A model generated the notes under the pieces. That model made no database searches. It was not told where the DNA came from and saw only the letters and a list, made by a program, of their open reading frames with translations. This document shows positions 27,201 to 36,469 of a DNA stretch of 64,000 nucleotides, piece by piece. The DNA comes from Toxoplasma gondii ME49 (taxonomy: Eukaryota > Apicomplexa > Conoidasida > Eucoccidiorida > Sarcocystidae): assembly GCF_000006565.2 (NCBI RefSeq), contig NC_031473.1, positions 186,001 through 250,000 on the forward strand, in the 5' to 3' direction. The translations under genes and the position numbers were made by a program. The first letter of the stretch is position 1. Each line of letters begins with the position of its first letter.

Positions 27201-29560
27201 AGAAGGCCGCAGGCGTATCCACGAGCGAAGCTGCTTCCTGGGTCTTGGAGAGAGCAGCGACGAAGGAAGTCAGCAGAAGAAAAGAGAGTGCTCGTCGGAA
27301 GAGCGTATGCCCCAGTGAAGCGGAAACGCCACAAGATCAAGAAGGAGTGAAGGAAGATGCACCAGGTAGAGAAGAAGGACAAGGCGAAGAAGTAGGCGAA
27401 GGCGCAGCAGAACGGCAAGAAGAAAAGAAAGGAGCAGGAGAAGATGCGCGAACATGTCCCGAAGAGAGGAGGCTCGGGAGGGTATCGCAGGAAGAACAGG
27501 GACAGGCAAATGAGGCCTGTGGCGTGGAGAGCGACGGCGAACGAGAGGCAGAGAGAGAGGAAGAAAGAAAAGCGAGAGAAGAACGAGATCCGCGGACAGA
27601 ACAGGGTCCAACTCACGTGAGTGGGGGGCGAGTGGCATGTCGAAGAAGGGCGTCTTCTCGGAAGAGACGCAAGAACAAGAGCAGGCATGGCCTTGCGTTC
27701 CACCGAAAAGTCATGTCAGGCCTCGAAATGCTGTTGCAGAGAGGTCAAGCAGAGAAGCGACTGACGTTCGCCAGACCGAGCACGAGACATGTGGGGAACA
27801 AACAGCTGCTCGAGGCATTTGTCGCCATCGAGAAAAAGCGTCACTGGTGTCGGGGGGTTGCGAGAGCTGCCGAACGAAGGGAGAGAAGCAGTGACGAGGA
27901 AGAACCCGAGGAGCAGGCTGCGAGACAAGAGAGAGAGGGCCAGAGAAGAGAACGGCGCGGAGACAGGGAAGTGGAAGAGGCGGCGGAAAGAGAAGGGGAA
28001 GAGGTGCCACACGGAGAGAAGGCAGAAGGCGAGACGGCGGCGTTTGAGGGGAGGGAACGAGAGAAGGAAGGAAAAGAAGGAGACGGCGAGACTGAGAGCA
28101 ACGAGGAGACAGAGAGCGTGGAGAAGGTACTAGACAGAGACAGACTGATCTCGCGTGAAGACGGAGCCTTGAGCTTGGGAGGCGGGCATGACGAGGGCGT
28201 CGAAGCGAAGCGAGAAGAAAAGGAAAGAGACGAACATGAGTGGCTGGCGTCCACTTGGGTATGTCCTCTGTGTGACCATGGGGTACGAGCCTTTGCGTTG
28301 ATGGGAGGGCCAGGGACTCGCAGCAAGTGGATCGTGGAGAGACCGAAAAGAAATCACGAAAGGCAGAACAGAGAGGTGAGAGAGAAGCGCACAGAACTTG
28401 AGTGGATCGAGGAGCAGGAGAAAAGGGTGCGCGAAGAGCAGGAGACTCAGGTTGCGAAGGGCAATTGGAAAGTCCTTGAGAGGGGGCTGGCGAAAGAGGA
28501 GAAAGAAGAAGGAGTGAGACACAACAATGCCCGACGGCTTGAGATGCAGACTGAGAGGGAGGACAGCGACCAGGAAGAGTCGACGACAGAGACAGGCGAC
28601 GGGAGAGCTCAGAGGAGAAAAGATGAAGACGGAAGGGCAGGAACTGAGACAGAGACTGAAAGAGAAAAGACAGAAAAGGTCGACGAAGAGATCGATGAGG
28701 CAGCAAGTGAGAAAGATTGGAAACGGTTTCGCGAGGCTTTCGAAGAAAAAGACAGTGCCCTTGTGCTTCATCTCCAGAACCACTACGCTCTCGTCTTTGG
28801 GTTGAGAGAAGTATGTGAGGTTGAGTCCGAACGAAAGGCAGGGACTGAAGAGACAGTTTTAGGCCGTCTGCCAGCGAGGAGAAGTCGCAGCCGGTCACAA
28901 GAAAAAAGTCATGACCAGAACCTCACTGCAGACCAATCGCAACTTCCTGGCGCAAACCCTGAAGCAACCACCAGCACGCGCTTCTCTGGAGGGACTCTGA
29001 AGATGCAAAATCTTCATGATCCCCCATACGTTAGAAACGGTGTGTATTTCTCTTCCTACGCTTTCGCGGTGTCTGCTGCAGACGCGAGAACAGAGCATCC
29101 TTCTCGTGACTCTGATCGAAGCGTTTGTTCCCTAGAGAAGCATGCAAGCTCTCGCCTAGAGGCAGGAGCAGACGGCCGACGTCGCGACCGGGTCTTTGCA
29201 GTCACTCTCGAGCAGCCTGAGATACGTGGTATGCGTCAGTTTTCTTTGGAGTCCAGACGCCGGTTGTCGCCTGAGGGGGGTGAGGACGGTTTCCTCCGCG
29301 TTGCGAAGGAAACGAGAAACGAGGTGGACAGACGGCGCAGGTTAAGGAAGCGCGACGTGCTGACTGCTCGCAGAGGGCAAGCTCCCTCTGCCTGGATTTC
29401 TTTCGAAGAACTTCGCGGTCTGATGCTGCGCTGGAAGGGCTACCGGGTGTTGCAAATGCAGAGATGCTCTTTTTCACAAGACGCAACAACTCGAGAAGGG
29501 AACCTTGCACAAAGAGCTTGTAGGAAATCAAAAGCAACGGCAACGAATTTCACTATCTAA
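24236..29560 (+). CDS. Large acidic, low-complexity protein with BIVM-like/papain-fold signature segments
   Basis: One frame stays open for 1,774 codons from ATG at 24236 to TAA at 29558-29560. No intron is needed. After a Ser run (about residues 23-85) comes a segment with the pattern AWVPQPSPCCAAAAAVGAWN (Cys 233 and 234), then about 1,100 residues dominated by Glu, Arg, Lys and Gln. Near the end are CPLCDHGV (about 1343), LQNHYALVFGLRE (His 1516) and a C-terminal block with ARRGQAPSAWISFEELRG followed by LRWKGYRVLQMQ. A Cys in a P-C-C-A-A/AWN setting plus a distant NHY His resembles the BIVM (basic immunoglobulin-like variable motif) proteins, thought to share a papain-like fold. I recognise the pattern from memory only. 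If right, the true domain is split by an enormous charged insertion. Cellular role unknown. The frame is certain, the family moderate. Confidence 0.75.
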   Translation: MYCQRGNLSVLLREGTQQDDLLPSSSSFFSSSSSSSSSSSSSSSSSSSSSLSSSSLSSSSLSSSSSFSSSSFSSFSSSVSSGFPSPLSVLLSGAGMRQRETLLREEQRSESEKIEEGIAYERLRVLCEKLALLSTSFPRTSGRTASLQQPREEDLSQPQASTFLAFEESAGGRRQGKAFLEKERPGRPRESNSVSQGDGAVEDAAKEGRRIEIVNCAFSLHALEAWVPQPSPCCAAAAAVGAWNAVQQLVFSRERSVHGERRQTNRKIEEAGPGGWAESERQARKEEKNGGRKEEVHQTGKEGATGERSGDEDAEKTEAVEVESGERDGNREDKSGEGNGRQVTQQEKENFSRENTGNDQAGTTEEKRDNEEAAESSIEALPSVSSRSAESVETGLKSLLSDASGARRAMRFRLLSLISSASEMKDRRKREQAREELIQLEEEVLGKLFAAEMEAKNEEGRTRQDQQQKTQSEEKEVERRTEEDRVNPKRQKEGEEEEGKTREKKRESGCRRGSTSEDTQVKPTGEEKSNTGETDGHEEGKKHWQEKEESEEDNDEGSDEERKNPKGSETGRQQTLECLTVDATDRDTKRKRNKALLVRLLRGSLASYFPSSIDDKDSDNLSQQLWCRDEKVQTDTRTGADAIFERETPTNESVEIKREWKTSAEILACSTACSRLLGAVRTRLDLPEEKKSEERGDTAGREEETGEREEDDREDRRDGTNTESVGRTKRKEEAERRSRGDKGERRNEEEGEQEGEDTRERERQNGEHREGEEEGRDSCVREKRVAEKKEMESTRNVESEGSDKKHEEEKRSIFHRQELPKRSSQSQSAVSSPHKSVSSGLPWNESWSVRRRLAFSLWHLSASETSQRETKNAEELVAFSAPRQAMLTREAERERELQAPPNTRGGLEGTPPFSSASSRPLASSAPSVSWTPPDAGSSLSRVVPCSPSSSGSPPLSILCMQLPNSSRIHLPLSRLSPQGGASEEPAGTQKAAGVSTSEAASWVLERAATKEVSRRKESARRKSVCPSEAETPQDQEGVKEDAPGREEGQGEEVGEGAAERQEEKKGAGEDARTCPEERRLGRVSQEEQGQANEACGVESDGEREAEREEERKAREERDPRTEQGPTHVSGGRVACRRRASSRKRRKNKSRHGLAFHRKVMSGLEMLLQRGQAEKRLTFARPSTRHVGNKQLLEAFVAIEKKRHWCRGVARAAERRERSSDEEEPEEQAARQEREGQRRERRGDREVEEAAEREGEEVPHGEKAEGETAAFEGREREKEGKEGDGETESNEETESVEKVLDRDRLISREDGALSLGGGHDEGVEAKREEKERDEHEWLASTWVCPLCDHGVRAFALMGGPGTRSKWIVERPKRNHERQNREVREKRTELEWIEEQEKRVREEQETQVAKGNWKVLERGLAKEEKEEGVRHNNARRLEMQTEREDSDQEESTTETGDGRAQRRKDEDGRAGTETETEREKTEKVDEEIDEAASEKDWKRFREAFEEKDSALVLHLQNHYALVFGLREVCEVESERKAGTEETVLGRLPARRSRSRSQEKSHDQNLTADQSQLPGANPEATTSTRFSGGTLKMQNLHDPPYVRNGVYFSSYAFAVSAADARTEHPSRDSDRSVCSLEKHASSRLEAGADGRRRDRVFAVTLEQPEIRGMRQFSLESRRRLSPEGGEDGFLRVAKETRNEVDRRRRLRKRDVLTARRGQAPSAWISFEELRGLMLRWKGYRVLQMQRCSFSQDATTREGNLAQRACRKSKATATNFTI
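24300..24490 (+). repeat. Poly-pyrimidine coding microsatellite (CCTCTTCTTCCTTGT-type units)
   Basis: About ten near-exact copies of a 15-bp unit made of TCCTCGTCCTCTTCT variants encode an uninterrupted Ser run with Leu and Phe. The opposite strand reads as a Glu-rich frame, which is only a shadow. The regular unit length points to slippage or unequal exchange. Confidence 0.9.
25020..28700 (+). repeat. Purine-rich (GAGA/GAAGAA) low-complexity stretch inside the acidic protein gene
   Basis: Over about 3.7 kb the coding strand is strongly purine-biased, densest at about 25680-25940, 26290-26620, 27360-27600 and 27890-28130. It encodes Glu/Arg/Lys-rich sequence likely to be disordered or coiled. 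This explains why the same stretch also lacks stops in other frames. Confidence 0.75.
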
Positions 29561-29731
29561 AAACGCTTACAGAGATGTGGTGGATCTACACTGTTGTGAG
29601 GAAGAAAGATACTGAGAGACTGTCGGAAGGCATTCCGAGGACAAGTCCTTCCCTTGTGAGACATACTGAAGGTGTGTCTGCTGTGCCGACAATGTCAATG
29701 CGCACATACACATACACACACACACACATAT

Positions 29732-29768
<37 letters not shown>

Positions 29769-31005
29769 ATTAGAGAGGGATATGTAGATGTCTGCGTCTA
29801 TAAAGGTCGGGTGTGTGCGTGGTTCGATTTCAGTCTGTTATTCTTTTTGTCTGACCGGTCATTGAAATGCCCAGGTTCTGTGTTGACAAGGGACACAGAG
29901 TGTAACACGAAGGAGAGTTAAGACTCCAATCGTTGCGCAGCTGCATGCAGGGAAGTGGCCATCGTGTTTTGTGGCGTTTTTTCTCTTTTCGGCGGAATGA
30001 TGTCACCGCCGTGATTTGTTTGGAGGAGAAGAATGTACTTTGGGGAGCGATCCTGAAGTGGATAGCTAGAGTGGAGCGTGTTTTTCGTGACTGCAAAGAT
30101 TTACAAATGTGCAGGCAATTTATCGCAAACCCACGTTCAAGAGAGAGGCTGGAAGTGTTGTAGATCATGGGGAGCTTCGGGGAACCGAGAAGGCTGAATA
30201 GGTGAGCACCCCTCGTTTTCATTTTCACGTGGAAACTTGTTTCGCGGTTGATTTGCGATGACTTTGAGAGTCAAAACGCGCACGCGTTCTCTGTTCGTGT
30301 GAGAGATGCTCCGAGGAAGGCGAAAGGTGGAGAAAGTGTCGAAAAACAGATGAAATGACACGCGAGGAAAGGGTTTGTTAGTACCAGTAAAACATCCTAG
30401 ATTCTGTGTTCTACAAGGCCTTTTTAGGACACGCTCTTTTGTTTCATCTTTCGACACAAAGTTGCGATTTTATTCGTAAGGCACTTCTTTGACGATGTCT
30501 GAATATAGTCATGGAGACAGAGAAACACTTTTTTCTCTGCAGTGCGATTTAGATGTTCCCAATATCAATATGCGACGGCTTCACAGGCTTCTCGAGTTTC
30601 ACGATGGCTTCTCCTGGACAGACACACGAGGAAACCGGTGACACGTTTTTTCTATTACGTTTGCCGAAAACAAACTCATATAGTGATGCAGGCAGTTGCA
30701 TGGACATTTACGTTCTTTTCATGTTTGTTCTCGTAACGCGGGACAGCAATCCGTACGCACACTTTAGGTAGGAGACTGTTTTTGATATCTGCGCAAGCAT
30801 GTATACATGCGACGACTGGCAGTAGACTTCCAGAATCAGGTAACATTTTCCGTGATCTTGGGGTGGTCAGTGTCAGGCTTCATTTGTAAAAACATCTCTC
30901 ATGGTGAGACAGCGCAGGACTGAAAACAAAGAGTTGGGAGCACAGTCAGGCGCCAGGTAGATGCTACTGGATTCTTCAGTGGAGCCCTCCACGGAACTTT
31001 CGTGT
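29561..31005. other. Intergenic, no gene seen
   Basis: The left end should hold the 3' UTR of the 1,774-residue protein. A compound CA/TA microsatellite lies at about 29700-29766. A frame at 30553-30771 ends near a GTAGGA donor-like site, but I find no partner exon. Base composition is clearly more AT-rich than in the genes to the left. Confidence 0.5.
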
Positions 31006-31299
31006 TTATTCGATTTGAGTAATACAGTTATGGAACGCGGATCGTCTGTACAGGTTCATTCGCCGTTGTTCTGCTTGTTTCCCGGTGCGTTGATGAGGTG
31101 TGTCGACAAGAGTTGAAGCAGTGGAAGCAAAAACAACGACATACATAGCCACTGTCACTGCTGCTTTGGCTGCTGTAGGCCAGGAAAAGGGTGTCTTGCC
31201 TGTTATAGGATTGTTGCAAAGACCGGAGCGGAGGGCAAGCGTATAGCCTCGAAGTTTCTGTTTGTACTGAACAGACACATAAGGCGTTTCAAGTGCCAA
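31006..31299 (-). other. Candidate terminal exon of an unrecognised minus-strand gene, with one membrane segment
   Basis: This frame has a clear hydrophobic segment (AAVTVAMYVVVFASTASTLV) flanked by polar sequence and a basic tail before the stop, like a C-terminal anchor or single-span protein. A second minus-strand frame at 31203-31559 overlaps it in another phase and could be the preceding exon. I cannot fix the junction and see no family. Treat as a low-confidence candidate. Confidence 0.25.
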
Positions 31300-33587
31300 G
31301 AGGTGGAGCCGGAAGAACAGATGTAGTTTTCTTTCGGTACGACAACATCAAAGAGACTGGAAAGTACGGTTTTCGATGACACTGACATCTCTGTTTTTAT
31401 AATGTCACCGGACGCGGAGCCGTCTATCGACAGACTCGAGGGAGAGAATACAGTCATATGGTTGCATAGACTTGCAGATGAACGCATACACACATAAGCA
31501 TTTTTCATGTGCTGCAGCGACAAATTCCATTCCGTTTCTATATTCCCTGGATGCCACATTCACGTGCATTCAGCAACAACACAGTGGCCACACCTAAGCC
31601 AGAAAAACGTCGATACAAGCGACTGGACAAGCATTACTGGATGTATAGGAGCGGCAAATAGACATCACGAAGATATAGTGTGTGCTCTCACAGGAAAGAC
31701 TTCTCTGTGTTCGTGTCTGGATTTCTCTGTGTAACTCTACTACCTGAAAGTATTCGTCTCGCGCTCTCAGTTGGCGACCATCAGCGTTCTTTTTGTACTC
31801 CAGACTGACAATGTCGTATCCTTTGCTGAAACATGGTTGGAAAGAAACAGAAATATTTGCGCGTGCATGCACGTGCAGAGCCTGTTTTCGAATTCAAAGG
31901 AGCACAGGACTTATTTTCTGTTCGAAAGTGTCATGGCAGATGTTGTCAAGGAATGCCCAGGACGAATTCACACCAAGGCAAATCTCCGCCATAAAAAGTG
32001 ACGTTTAATTGTCTTTGAAAGAATCTGGGGAACTCTCGAGGCGCACACAGCTCGAAAATATCAGCTTTACGCTTTTCCAACAGGTCTAGACCTCTGGGCG
32101 AAGGCATACACCTCTCAGGGAAGGCCGTTGCTAGCGAATATTACCACTTACCGGCAAGAGCGCTGGTTGCTCTGGTCACGAAGAAACTCGATGTGTTCTT
32201 GTTGCTTCTTGAAACACAGGTACACAAGGCAATAGAACGGTTAACTCGCCTGTCTCAAACCAGCGTACGAAAAAATACACTGAAGAAGATATTTTGCAAG
32301 GTCGCGTTTCTCTCCATCTTTCTCGCAATGCTCATAAAGCCCTTCGATTGGTTCATCGCGTTTTTCTTGGAAAAGCTGTGCAGGCAGCATTTACCACCAT
32401 TGACACTGCCTGTCATCAAGTTTTATGTTTGTCTAGATGAATCAAACCGACAGGAATTGAGAGCGTGGGGACAGTCGGGGCTTTCTTCTTGTCCACGCTA
32501 AAAAAAGTATTTCTGTCTTCTGTGCGTCGAACCCTCACAGCTGCTTCCTGATCCTCCTTCTCCCTGTAGTAGGACTCTCTCGTCTCGATCTTTCGTCTGT
32601 TCAGTTGTAACCGAGACAGAAAGAAAGACGGGTTGCCTGGAAATATGAAAGGGATCTCAGTACGTAGATAAAGGCTCTTGGCTTTCGTCTCTACAGTTGG
32701 CCTGGTTGAAAGCATCTCTGCTGGTGCCCACGTAGCCGCTAAACAATTTGAACCCCAGGAAAGAGGCGACGGACGAGGTCACATACGCCGAGGAGTTACC
32801 GGAACTTTCCACCGAGAAATCGTTTTCTGGAGAGGCAGCGTACGACGAGAAAATGTGCTAAACCGCAGAAAGGCCTCAGTCCCGGTTCCTGGTTTTGTCT
32901 GTGTAACGACCGGAAAGGCCAAAAGGCTCCTGACTTCCTGCTTAGGTGCTTCATTTCTTTTTCTTTTCTCCTTCATCGCGAGGTACGTAAACGAACACGG
33001 ATCTCGTGCTGTAGAACAATCTGTGCGTCCTTCCTATCTCGCTGATCTGACGTGAACAACTAAACAAAGTCTAGAGTGTTGATCTCTTTCTCTCCAAGGC
33101 TTCAAGGACATAACAGAACACTCTTTGTGGATTCCCTATGTACAGCCAGGCATTTTCGATGAAGTGTCTAGTTGAGTTCATTTGTAAAGAATTCCGACCT
33201 TCTGGCCTGGTTGAAGAGCGCTTGGTGAGTTTCTCTTTCTTGTTTGTCTGCCCTAGAGAGGCTCTTGTCGTCACGCCTCGCGTTTCTCTCATGGTCTGCA
33301 GAGACGAGCACGGCGAAGAATGAGAAAAAGTCATGAACTCGAACGTGGTGAAGTCATACCGATAAGGAAGGTGTAAGAACCCAAGCACTTCGTCTACTCT
33401 ATCCCGGTTACCCTTTCTTTTCGTCCCTGGTGCCGTCCAAGGCTGCTCCTGCGGCCGTTTCTTCCGGTTTTTTTCAGGGAAGAACTAACTGTTTACAGCT
33501 ATATGCATTTATGTCCTTACGAATATAGATGCAGCGATCGATCATGTCCATCTGCGCAGGGAAGCTAATTCTCAAATATATACTCCA

Positions 33588-34067
33588 CTATACCCCCATG
33601 CACGAGCTCTCTACTACCCGAAGGTCCCATGTCGTTATATACGTTGTCTTTTTCCTAGATGTATCTAGAGACATCTGTTGAGAGGTTACACATGTGAATA
33701 GACTGAGTGATGGATAATATGCATGTGCATGTACAGAGGAAAGAGGCAGATGCAGTGATTGGTTGTCTTCTGTTTTCCTCCATCTTTCTGGATAATCCGC
33801 GCATACGTATAGACGCGTACCATTTTCGTAAGACGCTACGTGCGGGAGATCCGATGCAGGCTGCACCGGATCGGTGACTACAGCGAACCTCGTAAATTTT
33901 TCGCGTCTGTCTTTCAGCCGAGATTTTTCTAGAGCCTCCCGGTAAGGGAGATTTTGACGGTGCTGGTAGGGCGTGTACATTTTTCCTTCAAAGAAAATGA
34001 GGTTGAAATCCACCCGAGCATGGTTTTTTCGGGAAGAATCGCCCCCTAGTGCTCTGGACGCCCACAC
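33588..34067 (-). other. Candidate minus-strand exon, unrecognised
   Basis: A frame of about 160 codons with balanced composition, including FFEGKMYTPYQHRQNLPYRE and FAVVTDPVQPASDLPHVASY. It reads unlike the low-complexity shadows elsewhere. A stop lies just upstream of position 34067, so it would have to start from a splice acceptor near there. No family recognised. Evidence is composition only. Confidence 0.25.
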
Positions 34068-35018
34068 CGTTCGGCTGCTTCTTCAAGCGGGATGACATGA
34101 AGCGAAAACAGAAAACGATAACGCACTCGCCAGAAACGCGAAAGAGGACACGTTGGCATCTGGCAGGAGACACAGTAACAGTGAGACATTCCCGACGAGG
34201 AAATCCAAATACCTGGCGGATTTGTCATAGGTTGCCCCAAACGGAGCATGTGCAATGACTGTTGAAAGCGGGGCAGAGACGAAGACTAGGGTACCAGACT
34301 CAAGATCCCTGAAAAAAGTGAAGAGTTATTCCACCTTTGAAACGTATGTGAGCCAGGGGAAGGGCTTTGCCTCAGAAGTCCTTAAAAACGGAAATACGGT
34401 AACTGTTTTTTCTTTCTGCAACGGCGTTTTGGAGAAGCCGGGAAAACCCCGTCTTTGTTCTGGAAGAAACAAACACAAAGAAATCGCTCGTCTTTTGAAC
34501 AACAGCCGTTTCTTCAACTTGTCCAGAAGGAACAAATCCGATCTGACCACATGTTGTCTGCGATAGAAAGCAGGAGGCAAGGAGGGGAAACGACAGCCGG
34601 TACTGTGGAGAACGATCAGGCGAACATTATTAAGTATTTTCCACTTGTTCCAGATCTCTGTGATCGGCCGCTTGTAGACGCTTTTTCCTGGAAGAAATCA
34701 AAACCGAGTAACGTTTGATAAACACAGACCGGGTAGGAGCTAAAGTCCCCAACAAAGCCAAGTCAAAGAAGAAACGCGATATCTACGGGGTACAGGCAGA
34801 CGAGTCCGGAAAGGGCATGTGACTGGGGGGTCTGACCCTGAATGCCGCGGGAAAAAACGGCAAGGATGAGAGAAAAAACAGGCGTTCTGTTCTCCACGTG
34901 GAAAGTGAAAGGAGACGCTGGAGGAATTCTGCATGGGTCTTTATACGTAGGCGTTCAAAGGCTTTCGTGTTTTTTGATACATGCGAAAATTTCGGGGCTG
35001 CAGCCGTGAGTGGCTTCC

Positions 35019-35353
35019 TCAATTCAAAGGGGTGTACTGTTTAGTAGAAGCGCTTCTCTGTTTCACGTGAGAAGGAGTCTTTTTATTTTTCAGCTCTTCG
35101 ATGCTCTTGTCGCCTGCTGTTCGTCTTCCAAATGGTGAAGAAAACGCACAGCCCGACGATTCCCGTCCTGCCTGCGGGGATTCAAGAGCCTTGGAATTTA
35201 GAGTCGGCTTCCCAACAGAGTAGCCTGCTTTGCTGAAAATGAGCAAAACAGAGGTGCATAGAACAAGGATTCATGGTGCTCACCAGAGTACCAGCACCTT
35301 TGCGGGTCTCTCTCCTGATTCCCCCCATCGGCCCAACGCAAACACACATAAAA
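35019..35353 (-). other. Candidate two-exon segment of an unrecognised minus-strand gene
   Basis: On the minus strand an exon 35353-35284 follows the acceptor CCATGTGTCTTCAG and ends at a GTGAGC donor. The next exon, 35232-35019, follows the strong acceptor TTTTGCTCATTTTCAG. The phases agree (TG joined to C makes a Cys codon), giving a frame that continues KAGYSVGKPTLNSKALE to a stop at 35019-35021. Just beyond the stop another phase continues with RKPLTAAAPKFSHVSK and stays open to about 34783, so either a further splice or a frameshift is possible. Confidence 0.3.
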
Positions 35354-35563
35354 CTGAAGACACATGGAGAGCGACCCCCGTAGAGAGGTGTCTGCCAAAG
35401 AGGAAGCCTAGGTCACTTCTTCTAAATTGTTCTAAATTGTCTATGCAGTTTTAACTCCTGGAAAAAGTGGACTTCATTGCTCGTGGGAGTTGCAAGCGTA
35501 GACGGCAAACCCAACGAAAGATCGTCAAACTGCACATTTCCAGGCCTATGTTGAGTGCATACA

Positions 35564-35565
<2 letters not shown>

Positions 35566-35599
<34 letters not shown>

Positions 35600-35600
35600 A
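35566..35600. repeat. (TA)n microsatellite
   Basis: A TA run of about 30 bp, between candidate minus-strand exons. Confidence 0.9.
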
Positions 35601-35799
35601 ATACATATACATACAAAGATAGATATGAATACGTACATGTAGTCCTACGATTATCTGAGTATAGGATGGGATGGGGGAGACTTCCTCATTAAAAGAGAGC
35701 AGACATCGTCCGTTGCGTCTGTTGCTTAGGCGTGAGCCTTAGGTGCCCAGAACGTAAGGCTTTCTCGATTTACAATCTTCTTTTCTCGTACACTTTCTC

Positions 35800-36306
35800 T
35801 CAACTTGTTGCCTGGTGTAAACAGAAACACAGCGCGAGATTTCTGGCTGGTATCAGTGATCTTATTTTTAGGTGACTGTGTAAAGAGGCCGACTCTCTCA
35901 CTCGCTCTTTTGTGTGTTTTCTTGTGAACGGGGACAAACAGACTCCGTCAAGTTTGAGAAACTCATCTATGTCGCGGAACTCCAGACGAGCAGCATTCAC
36001 TGCTTCGCTCGACAGGACCTTAACTCTCTGAAAAATCTGCTAAAGACTCAAAGACACCACAGTTAATTTCCTCAGCTCCCTCTCTGCTTGTTTATCCGCT
36101 CTCCACTCTCGCTTCTTGCTGGTACTCGAATTTGAAGCTGGGCGAAACTTTGTCTTCCTCTTAGTGTCGTAATTGCTTTTTCTGGGACTGATGGGTCCAG
36201 TGGTGTATTTTGGAAGTTTACACATTTCCCCCAGACTTATGTTCTTCAGAAAAAGGAGGCACTCTAGAAGAAAGGCACGACTGAGGCTGTGCACGGTGTT
36301 ACCATT
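35800..36306 (-). other. Candidate minus-strand exon(s) with one in-frame TAG
   Basis: After the acceptor CGTGTTTCTTTTAG a frame starts at 36306 with NGNTVHSLSRAFLLECLLFL, then a basic stretch ending ADKQAERELRKLT. A TAG at 36042-36040 interrupts it, but the same phase goes on with RVKVLSSEAVNAARLEFRDI. The 33 bases around the stop begin GT and end in TTTTTCAG, so removing them keeps phase and deletes the stop. That would be an exceptionally short intron; the other reading is a decayed gene. No family recognised. Confidence 0.3.
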
Positions 36307-36469
36307 CTAAAAGAAACACGAACGTGGGTGTCTGTTTGTAAGTGGCATTTTCGCTTTAAACCATCACATCCTTTTCTTAGGGTGCACTTGGACGTTAGGA
36401 CCACCCTTTTCTGACGGAAAACACGCTAGACAAAACATAGCAGGTGACGAAGAGGGCTAAATGACGATG

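Noticed and set aside
27711..28898. Minus-strand frame of 395 codons, Ser/Leu/Phe-rich, that looks membrane-like
   Set aside because: Pyrimidine-rich complement of Glu/Arg coding sequence; the apparent membrane character comes from base composition.
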